A stretch of DNA of 64,000 bases from CAXXOK01 sp964497495 (GTDB taxonomy: Bacteria; Bacillota; Clostridia; Christensenellales; Aristaeellaceae): contig CAZCCZ010000001.1 of the NCBI GenBank assembly GCA_964497495.1, positions 62,001 through 126,000 on the forward strand. Reading direction: 5' to 3'. The position numbers and the translations under genes were made by a program. The notes under the pieces were generated by a model. The model worked only from the letters and a program-made list of their open reading frames with translations. It was not told where the DNA came from and did not search any database. This document shows, in pieces, positions 58,347-64,000 of this stretch (position 1 is its first letter; each line of letters opens with the position of its first letter).

Positions 58347-59104
58347 ATCAACCGGCCATTCAGGTAAGGGGGCTGACCAAGGCCTACGGCTCCTTGCAGG
58401 TGCTGCGGGGCGTGGATTTCGACGTGGCCCGGGGTTCCATATTCGCGCTACTGGGCACCAACGGCGCGGGCAAGACGACTATTATTAAAATTCTGTCCAC
58501 CCTGCTAGGGCAGGATGACGGCCAGGCAACCGTGAACGGGTTTGATGTGCGGGCTATGCCGCACGAGGTGCGTCGCACAATCAGCCTCACAGGCCAGTTC
58601 GCCGCTGTGGACGAAGTGCTGACCGGGCGGGAGAATCTGGTGATGATCGCACGGCTGCGCCACCTGCCCAAGCCGCGCGCCCTTGCGAACCAACAGCTGG
58701 AGCGTTTTGGGCTGGCCGATGCCGCCGACCGCAAGGCGGCCGCCTACTCCGGCGGTATGCGCCGCAGGCTGGATATCGCCATGAGCCTGATGGGCGATCC
58801 GCAGCTGATCTTTCTGGACGAGCCGACCACGGGGCTGGACCCCGAAGGGCGGCAGGAAGTCTGGCGAACAGTCAAGGCGCTGGCTTCCAGCGGCACTACG
58901 GTATTCTTAACAACGCAGTATCTGGAGGAAGCGGAGCAGCTGGCCGACCGTATCGCCATCCTGCACGAAGGCCGTATCCTGCAAAGCGGCACCTTGGCGG
59001 AACTGAAGCGACTGCTGCCGCCGGCGAAGGTCGAGTACATTGAAAAGCAGCCGACACTGGAGGATGTGTTCCTCTCCCTGACCGGAATCAAGGAGGCCGT
59101 TTGA
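58343..59104 (+). CDS. ABC exporter ATP-binding protein (DrrA-like)
   Basis: A 253-aa ABC ATPase with Walker A GTNGAGKTT, signature YSGGMRRRLDIAMSL, Walker B LIFLDEPTTGLDPEGR and H-loop LTTQYLEEAEQLADR, the DrrA pattern. ATG 58343 overlaps DUF1048 and follows AAAGGGGGTG. It pairs with the ABC-2 permease one base downstream to form a drug or lipid exporter, under PadR control. Confidence 0.94.
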   Translation: MNQPAIQVRGLTKAYGSLQVLRGVDFDVARGSIFALLGTNGAGKTTIIKILSTLLGQDDGQATVNGFDVRAMPHEVRRTISLTGQFAAVDEVLTGRENLVMIARLRHLPKPRALANQQLERFGLADAADRKAAAYSGGMRRRLDIAMSLMGDPQLIFLDEPTTGLDPEGRQEVWRTVKALASSGTTVFLTTQYLEEAEQLADRIAILHEGRILQSGTLAELKRLLPPAKVEYIEKQPTLEDVFLSLTGIKEAV

Positions 59105-59105
59105 C

Positions 59106-59879
59106 ATGCAAGCAATCAAGAGCCACTTCCTGAGCGACCTGAACGTGATGCTGGGTCGTTCGATGCGTCATGTGTTCCGCAGCATGGATACCATTATCAA
59201 AGTCGCCGTAATGCCGATCGCCATGATGCTGATGTTTGTGTATGTGTTTGGCGGCGCGATTGAGACGGGCACGGCCAATTATGTGAACTACCTGCTGCCC
59301 GGCATTCTGCTGATGTCCATTGCCAGCGGCATCGCCTACACGGCGTACCGCCTGTTCCTGGACGTGCAGAAAGGCATCTTCGAGCGGTTCGACACCATGC
59401 CCATCGCGCGCTCGGCGGCGCTGTGGGGGCATGTGCTTACGTCGCTGGTGTCCAACGCCATTTCTGTATGCGTGATCGTGCTGGTGGCGCTGCTGATGGG
59501 CTTTCGCTCCCCCGCCGGGATCGGGGCATGGCTGGCGGTGGCAGGCATCCTTGCCTTGTTCACGCTGGCGCTTACCTGGATCGCCGTGATTGCTGGGCTG
59601 ACCGCCAAATCGGTGGACGGTGCCAGCGCAATCGCCATGCCGCTGGTATTCCTGCCGTTCATCAGCTCCGCCTTCGTGCCCACCGCAACCATGCCCGGGC
59701 CAGTGCGCGCCTTTGCCGAAAACCAGCCCGTGACGGCCATCGTAAACACCTTGCGTGGGCTGCTTGCAGTGCAGCCCGTCGACGGATCCATCTGGGCTGC
59801 GTTGACGTGGTGTATGGGCATCATGGCGGTGGCGTATGGGATCGCCTTACGCCTGTATAACCGCAGAGCGACCCGATGA
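59106..59879 (+). CDS. ABC-2 type permease (DrrB-like)
   Basis: A 257-aa membrane protein with six TM segments. MLGRSMRHVFRSMDTIIKVAVMPIAMM and the ABC-2 block FERFDTMPIARSAALWGHVL are typical of the DrrB/ABC2_membrane family; MPLVFLPFISSAFVPTATMP and FAENQPVTAIVNTLRGLL complete it. It works with the ATPase encoded before it. Confidence 0.92.
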   Translation: MQAIKSHFLSDLNVMLGRSMRHVFRSMDTIIKVAVMPIAMMLMFVYVFGGAIETGTANYVNYLLPGILLMSIASGIAYTAYRLFLDVQKGIFERFDTMPIARSAALWGHVLTSLVSNAISVCVIVLVALLMGFRSPAGIGAWLAVAGILALFTLALTWIAVIAGLTAKSVDGASAIAMPLVFLPFISSAFVPTATMPGPVRAFAENQPVTAIVNTLRGLLAVQPVDGSIWAALTWCMGIMAVAYGIALRLYNRRATR

Positions 59880-60195
59880 CGGAGCGGCGCACCTGGCGTG
59901 GATAACCGCAGATAAGGCAGGCACGCGGGAAGTGTCAAATATGTAGGACGAACGGTGATTGCAGGATAGCTCAACAGATGGAACTATGCAGGTGACAAGC
60001 AACTCACGAGGTAGACGTCAATATAGTGGACAGATGCCACAACACTCAACTACTACACCCACATCCCTACGTAAACCATGGTGGATTCTGTCAATCAGCT
60101 ACCTACTTACGCTGCCAAGCCCACAAAAACGAGTAGTAATAAGCACGTTTTTGTACGAATTAACAGCTACTTTTCATAACGAATTTTGTACATGA
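59880..60195. other. Gap without recognisable gene
   Basis: About 315 bases after the ABC exporter. One frame (59959-60195) is open for 78 codons but has no ribosome site, no homology I recognise and Thr/Ser/Gln-rich composition; I see no gene here. Confidence 0.5.
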
Positions 60196-60227
60196 AAAAA
60201 GTCTTGCAAGAGTTATCTTGCAAGGCT
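60196..60227 (-). terminator. Terminator of the tRNA-Ala gene
   Basis: Minus strand: CCTTGCAAG-ataact-CTTGCAAG followed by ACTTTTTTC. Confidence 0.8.
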
Positions 60228-60228
60228 T

Positions 60229-60304
60229 TGGTGGAGCATAGGAGATTCGAACTCCTGGCCTCGACAATGCGAATGTCGCGCGCTACCAACTGCGCTAATG
60301 CCCC
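60229..60304 (-). tRNA. tRNA-Ala(CGC)
   Basis: A 76-base cloverleaf with encoded CCA. The acceptor stem GGGGCAT/ATGCTCC contains the G3-U70 wobble pair that identifies alanine tRNA. D-arm AGCGCAGTTGGTAGCGC, anticodon arm CGACA-TTCGCAT-TGTCG with anticodon CGC, T-arm GGAGTTCGAATCTCC (reading GTTCGAAT). It reads GCG codons. Confidence 0.95.
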
Positions 60305-60427
60305 GTGTCGTGTCAGCGAGATATACTATAGCAAAAACCTTCTGAAAAAGCAAGGGCGATTTTGAAAAATACGGCGTCTCCGGATAAATTTCCGACCTCA
60401 AATCCGTTCCCGTTTTGCGAAAATAGA

Positions 60428-60456
60428 TTGACATCCGTCGGAGATTATGGTAACTT
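60428..60456 (+). promoter_or_regulatory. Promoter of rplU-prp-rpmA
   Basis: TTGACA (60428-60433), 17-bp spacer, TAACTT (60451-60456) with TGg extension. Confidence 0.75.
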
Positions 60457-60457
60457 A

Positions 60458-60546
60458 TTGCGGTAAGCCGCACAAGCGGGGTTTTCAAGTGCGCTTAAAC
60501 GCGCCGCCTTACGCCTGGCGAGTATGGATATTGGAGGTGCTTTGCC
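60458..60546 (+). promoter_or_regulatory. Candidate L21 leader RNA
   Basis: The 5' leader can form hairpins (AAGCCGC...GCGGGGTT; GCGC-ttaaac-GCGC) before the GGAGGTG site of rplU. In Firmicutes this position holds the autoregulatory L21 leader. The match is by position and fold only. Confidence 0.5.
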
Positions 60547-60852
60547 ATGTACGCAGTGATCGTATCGGGTGGCAAGCAATACCGCGTAACCAAGGGTGAC
60601 ATCATCTATGTGGAAAAGCTGGATCTGGCCGCGGAAAGCGCCGTGAACTTCGACGTGCTCATGATCGGTTCCGACGAGGGCGTGAAAATCGGCAACCCGA
60701 CCGTGGAAGGCGCCAAGGTGGAAGGCAAGGTCGTGGGTCAGGTCAAGGGTGAGAAGATCATCATCTACAAGTACAAGAGCAAGAAGAACTACGCGCGCAA
60801 GGCCGGCCACCGGCAGAATTATACCAAGGTGGAAATCACCGCGGTAGGCTGA
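60547..60852 (+). CDS. rplU: 50S ribosomal protein L21
   Basis: A 101-aa protein, the normal length. MYAVIVSGGKQYRVTKGD at the N-terminus and KKNYARKAGHRQNYTKVEI at the C-terminus are diagnostic. It binds 23S rRNA next to L20. GGAGGTG precedes ATG 60547. The stop overlaps the Prp start (TGATG). Confidence 0.98.
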   Translation: MYAVIVSGGKQYRVTKGDIIYVEKLDLAAESAVNFDVLMIGSDEGVKIGNPTVEGAKVEGKVVGQVKGEKIIIYKYKSKKNYARKAGHRQNYTKVEITAVG

Positions 60853-61196
60853 TGACGCGCGTAACGGTCGAATACGAGGGGGCCGCGATCCGGCGGCTTC
60901 GGTGCCTGGGGCACGCGGGGGACGCCGAAGAAGGCGAAAACGTCGTATGCGCGGCGGTCAGCGTGCTGATGCAGACTTGCGTAAACGCGCTGGAGCGGAT
61001 CGCCGGGCTTGCCCCGAAAACGACTGTGGACGAAGGTCGGGCACTGATCGCCGTGGAACTGCCCGCCGCTAACGGCGACGGGGCGCGGGACGCCCAGACC
61101 ATCCTCCGTACGACGGTGCTGGGGCTTACGGATATCTCCCATGAGTATCCGAAACTGGTGAAGGTCAACATTTTGAATGGGAGGAACCAACCATGA
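60852..61196 (+). CDS. prp: Ribosomal-processing cysteine protease Prp
   Basis: A 114-aa protein. GHAG (His near residue 21) and the Cys in VVCAAVSVLMQT (near residue 33) form the catalytic dyad of Prp. It cleaves the N-terminal extension from L27, whose gene follows. The L27 encoded here indeed begins with the cleavable MKLNLQFFAHKK-type extension. Located as always between rplU and rpmA. Confidence 0.95.
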   Translation: MTRVTVEYEGAAIRRLRCLGHAGDAEEGENVVCAAVSVLMQTCVNALERIAGLAPKTTVDEGRALIAVELPAANGDGARDAQTILRTTVLGLTDISHEYPKLVKVNILNGRNQP

Positions 61197-61483
61197 TGAA
61201 GCTGAATTTGCAGTTTTTCGCGCATAAAAAAGGAATGGGTTCCACGCGTAACGGCCGCGAGAGCGAAAGCAAGCGTCTCGGGCCCAAGCGTGCGGACGGC
61301 CAGTATTCCCTGTCCGGCAACATTCTCGTGCGGCAGCGCGGCACGCACATCCATCCGGGCCTGAACGTGGGCAAGGGCAAGGACGACACGCTTTTCGCCA
61401 TGGCCGACGGCATTGTGCGCTTCGAGCGTCTGGGCCGCGACAAGAAAAAGGTGAGCGTCTACCCCGTGGAGAACGCGCAGTAA
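61193..61483 (+). CDS. rpmA: 50S ribosomal protein L27
   Basis: A 96-aa protein. The N-terminus MMKLNLQFFAHKKGMGSTRN carries the Firmicutes extension removed by Prp; mature L27 then reaches the peptidyl transferase centre. GRESESKRLGPKRADGQ and VRQRGTHIHPGLNVGKGKDDTLF are conserved. ATG 61193 is followed by a second ATG; GGGAGGAACC serves either. Confidence 0.98.
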   Translation: MMKLNLQFFAHKKGMGSTRNGRESESKRLGPKRADGQYSLSGNILVRQRGTHIHPGLNVGKGKDDTLFAMADGIVRFERLGRDKKKVSVYPVENAQ

Positions 61484-61505
61484 CCAAACCGCCAAAGCCA
61501 ATCAG

Positions 61506-61531
61506 GAGCGCCGGGTTCGCCCGCGCTCTTT
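61506..61531 (+). terminator. Terminator after rpmA
   Basis: GAGCG-c-CGGG-ttcg-CCCG-CGCTC followed by TTT; a UUCG tetraloop hairpin with one bulged C. Confidence 0.75.
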
Positions 61532-61569
61532 CGTTATATGCCCGCACAGCGGGCCGGGGAGGGCTGAAT

Positions 61570-62265
61570 GTGATCGGTACCTTAATCAACGTCGCGGCGA
61601 TCCTCGCCGGTTCCGCGCTGGGGCTGCTACTGAAACGCAGCTTCCGCAAGAGTATCGCGGACGTGGTGATGCAGGGGCTGGGCCTGTGCGTGATTCTCAT
61701 AGGCCTGACCGGGGCGTTGAAAACCGGAAACGTGCTGCTGATGATCCTCTCCGTGGTGGTAGGCGGCGTAACGGGCGCGTTGATCGGCATTGACCGCCGC
61801 CTGAACCAGCTGGGCGAGTTCGCCCAGCGCAAGCTCGTGCGCAACAGCAACGCTGAAAACACCTTCGCGCGGGCCTTCGTTACGGCCAGTCTGGTGTTCT
61901 GCGTGGGCGCCATGGCGGTGGTCGGCGCGCTGGACAGCGGCATCCGCGGGGACCACAGCACGCTGATCGCCAAATCCGCGCTGGACGGGGTTGCTTCCAT
62001 CGTCTTTGCAAGCGCGCTGGGCCCCGGCGTAATGCTCTCGGCCGTACCGGTTCTTTTGTATCAGGGGTCCATCGCGATGCTGGGCAATCTGGTGGCCCCT
62101 CTCCTGAGCGACACGGTTGTACAGGAGATGAGCGCCGTGGGCGGCCTGCTGATCGTCGGCATCGGGATCAACATGCTGCTGAAAACGGAAATCAAGGTGG
62201 CCGATCTGCTGCCCGCCATCTTTGTGCCGTTCCTTTATTACCCCATTATCGGCCTGTTTGCATAA
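61570..62265 (+). CDS. DUF554 family membrane protein
   Basis: A 231-aa protein with about six or seven TM segments. GTLINVAAILAGSALGLLLKRSF, GLCVILIGLTGAL, FARAFVTASLVFCVGAMAVVGAL and DGVASIVFASALGPGVMLSA are the DUF554 signatures. GTG 61570 with GGGGAGGG upstream. The family is a predicted transporter of unknown substrate. Confidence 0.92.
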   Translation: MIGTLINVAAILAGSALGLLLKRSFRKSIADVVMQGLGLCVILIGLTGALKTGNVLLMILSVVVGGVTGALIGIDRRLNQLGEFAQRKLVRNSNAENTFARAFVTASLVFCVGAMAVVGALDSGIRGDHSTLIAKSALDGVASIVFASALGPGVMLSAVPVLLYQGSIAMLGNLVAPLLSDTVVQEMSAVGGLLIVGIGINMLLKTEIKVADLLPAIFVPFLYYPIIGLFA

Positions 62266-62364
62266 CGGAAGAATTCCCATAAACCGCTGCGCCCGCCGCT
62301 GTGTCCGCGGATACAGACGGATCGCTTTTCTTTCTCCGCGTCAAATGAATATCTGTACATAAGA

Positions 62365-62397
62365 CAAAGCGGCCGGCGCGTACGCCCGGTCGCTTTG
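62365..62397. terminator. Bidirectional terminator
   Basis: CAAAGCGGCCGG (62365-62376) and CCGGTCGCTTTG (62386-62397) form a 12-bp stem with one G-T pair. It separates the convergent DUF554 and LysR genes. Confidence 0.75.
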
Positions 62398-62451
62398 ATT
62401 CGGATTGACTGTCGAGAGGCGCGCGCCGCATTTTTCCCGTCGCGCCCTCCC

Positions 62452-63348
62452 CTATTCCTGCGCTTCTCTTTGGCGTCCTCTCTCCGCGCACAACGCAATG
62501 AACCGTTTCGCGGTGGCGTTGAGGTACTTATTCTTATGCCATACGACGTTCGTCTGTTGGTATAATACCATATCTTCGATGGGGCGCGTAGCCACCACGC
62601 CCTCCTCGATATCCCGCCGCACCAGCTGCGCGGGAAGCACCGATATCCCCAGCCCCATGCCCACCGCGCGAATCAGCGCCTGGGTGCTGGCGCTTTCCCA
62701 GGCGGGTTTCAGGCTCAGGTCCCGCGCTGCGAACGCGCGCTGCAGGAACGTCCGCCCGGCGCTGCCCTCCTCGCGCGTCAGCAGATCGTACGAAACCAGA
62801 TCTTCCAGGCGCACGCGTTCCGCGGTCTGTAACGGGTGTCCTGGCACGAAAACGAGCGCTAGCTTCTCCTTGCCGAACGGCTGGCAGCGCAGTTCCTCGT
62901 GGTCGGCCGGCCCCTCGATCAGCGCGATGTCCAGCTGGTTGTCGAGCAAGGCCTCCTCCAGCCGGTTGCTGTTGGCGATCTGCACCCTGACCCGGACGTG
63001 GGGCTTTTCTTCCTTCAGCCGCAGCACGAGCGAAGGCAGCTCGCAGTTGCCCAGCGTAATGTTGGCGCCCACCCGCAGGACGCCGATGGAATCCCAGTCC
63101 TGCAACGTTTTCTCCATATCGTCGTACGTATCGGCGATATGGACGGCGTAAGCGTAAAGGGCTTTCCCGTTCTCGGTCAGGTACAGCCGCCGGTTGATGC
63201 GCTCGAACAGGCGGATGCCGTAATAACGCTCGATTTCCTGTATGGCTCTGGTTACGGCAGGCTGGCTCATGTGCAGTGCCTCGGCGGCTCGCGTGATATT
63301 CAGCGTTTCGTATACCGCAAGAAAAATACGGATGTGGCGCAGCGTCAC
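62452..63348 (-). CDS. LysR family transcriptional regulator
   Basis: A 298-aa regulator. The HTH is in residues 1-60 (MTLRHIRIFLAVYETLNITRAAEALHMSQPAVTRAIQEIE split: FLAVYETLNITRAAEALHMS and QPAVTRAIQEIERYYG). The effector domain starts GVLRVGANITLGNCELP. The tandem resembles CysL/YwfM-like members. The start is GTG 63348. It is divergent from the chromate-transporter-like gene, with an AT-rich spacer (63380-63435), so it probably controls it. Confidence 0.92.
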   Translation of the reverse strand: MTLRHIRIFLAVYETLNITRAAEALHMSQPAVTRAIQEIERYYGIRLFERINRRLYLTENGKALYAYAVHIADTYDDMEKTLQDWDSIGVLRVGANITLGNCELPSLVLRLKEEKPHVRVRVQIANSNRLEEALLDNQLDIALIEGPADHEELRCQPFGKEKLALVFVPGHPLQTAERVRLEDLVSYDLLTREEGSAGRTFLQRAFAARDLSLKPAWESASTQALIRAVGMGLGISVLPAQLVRRDIEEGVVATRPIEDMVLYQQTNVVWHKNKYLNATAKRFIALCAERGRQREAQE

Positions 63349-63455
63349 GGCTCAATTTCCCCTTTCATGCCCGTTTGGTTATCATCTTCATATCAATATA
63401 GCATTTTTTATATCGTGTTTGCAACGTTATAATGGACTCGGAAGGGATGAAACGC

Positions 63456-64000
63456 ATGAACGGTAATTCAAGACCTTCGCGGGCCGGCATGATCGGAAAA
63501 CTGTTCGTATCCATGCTGTACATCAGCGCCTTCACTTTCGGCGGGGGTTTCGTGATCGTCTCCCTGATGAAAAAGCGCATCGTGGACGAGCTGCACTGGA
63601 TTACGGAAGAAGAAATGCTCGATATGACAGCTATCGCCCAGTCCTCGCCGGGAGCGATCGCCGTGAACGCCGCCATTCTGGTGGGCAGCCGGGTGGGCGG
63701 CGCGGCGGGGCTGGCTGCCGCCGTCGTGGGCACCATCATTCCGCCGATGGTCATCCTGTCGGTCATATCCGTGATCTACGCGCAGTTCGTTTCCAACCCC
63801 GTCGTGGCCGCTCTTCTAAAAGGCATGCAGGCCGGCGTGGCCGCGGTGATCATGGACGTGGCGCTCTCCCTGGGTACAAACGTCGCTCGCAAGAAAAGCC
63901 TGCTTTCCTGGGCCATTCTGATTCTTTCGTTCGTATCGGTCGCCGTGTGGAAGGTCAACGTCGTCTACATCGTGCTGGCCGCCGCGGGCATCGGCGTCCT
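63456..64000 (+). CDS. Chromate transporter-like protein (ChrA family, 3' partial)
   Basis: The frame is open from ATG 63456 to the window end (181 codons). MLYISAFTFGGGFVIVSLM, AIAQSSPGAIAVNAAILVGSRVGG and VGTIIPPMVILSVIS are the signature of the short-chain CHR family (FGGG and SPGP-like SPGA). GGAAGGG is nine bases before the start; ATG 63447 is too close to it. A TATAAT at 63428-63433 is the -10. Firmicutes usually encode two short CHR halves side by side, so a second half may follow beyond the window. Anion specificity is not established. Confidence 0.88.
   Translation, partial: MNGNSRPSRAGMIGKLFVSMLYISAFTFGGGFVIVSLMKKRIVDELHWITEEEMLDMTAIAQSSPGAIAVNAAILVGSRVGGAAGLAAAVVGTIIPPMVILSVISVIYAQFVSNPVVAALLKGMQAGVAAVIMDVALSLGTNVARKKSLLSWAILILSFVSVAVWKVNVVYIVLAAAGIGV

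Noticed and set aside
59959..60195. 78-codon plus-strand frame after the ABC exporter
   Set aside because: No ribosome binding site, low-complexity composition and no recognisable domain.
1..64000. CRISPR arrays, prophage or complete insertion sequences
   Set aside because: I saw no regularly spaced repeats, no cas, integrase, transposase or capsid genes, and no paired terminal repeats around an ORF.

Overview
The window reads as a Bacillota (Clostridia-type) chromosome segment, probably from an anaerobic gut commensal. The evidence is AGGAGG-type ribosome binding sites, consensus sigma-A promoters (often with a TG-extended -10), the rplU-prp-rpmA cluster in which L27 carries the Firmicutes N-terminal extension, Rrf2, YesN/YesM, PadR-DUF1048 and ECF modules, and heavy investment in sugar ABC transporters. 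The bulk of the sequence is GC-rich. A short AT-rich patch at 56.6-57.6 kb carries a decayed kdpB and looks like a recombination scar. A Christensenellales-like origin is plausible but is only a guess.

Layout. 1-4.0 kb: an ECF vitamin or cofactor transporter (double ATPase, EcfT, UPF0397-type S component) with an embedded SAM hydrolase (DUF62). 4.4-7.3 kb: a polar amino acid ABC transporter. 7.6-11.3 kb: a sugar ABC transporter (binding protein and two MalFG-type permeases). 11.5-15.8 kb: a YesN/YesM two-component system with an anchored sugar-binding sensor. 16.0-20.5 kb: mglBAC, whose permease has an unusual coiled-coil insertion. 20.7-24.4 kb: a MerR regulator divergent from two MutS-like ATPases. 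24.5-35.3 kb: a glycoside catabolism island with a GH-A-like hydrolase, a sugar ABC transporter, a split transketolase, an FGGY kinase, a FucI-like isomerase and a LacI regulator; an isomerase-kinase-transketolase route resembling D-apiose use is proposed.

35.4-39.5 kb (minus): a sulfur assimilation operon (metY, cysK, Rrf2) plus a DUF3795 protein and a P-loop kinase. 39.6-44.4 kb: a metalloid resistance cluster (ArsR, YraQ/ArsP-type permease, ferredoxin-like protein, thioredoxin-like protein, C_GCAxxG protein, second ArsR, Acr3, ArsN-like acetyltransferase), in which several unrelated proteins carry Cys-rich tails. 44.5-48.5 kb (minus): a P-type ATPase behind a leader with attenuator architecture, an ATC-hydrolase-like protein and a secreted peptidoglycan-binding protein. 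48.6-50.1 kb: an ArsR with a second permease, sharing an identical 16-bp operator.

50.2-56.6 kb (minus): potassium handling, with TPR, two TrkA-type proteins, a 58-aa membrane protein, TrkH, an OB-fold-like exported protein and a KdpE/truncated-KdpD pair. 57.6-59.9 kb: PadR, DUF1048 and a DrrAB-like ABC exporter. 60.2-62.3 kb: tRNA-Ala(CGC), rplU-prp-rpmA and a DUF554 protein. 62.4-64 kb: a LysR regulator divergent from a chromate-transporter-like gene that runs off the window.

All functional calls come from reading protein motifs by eye; no database search was possible.
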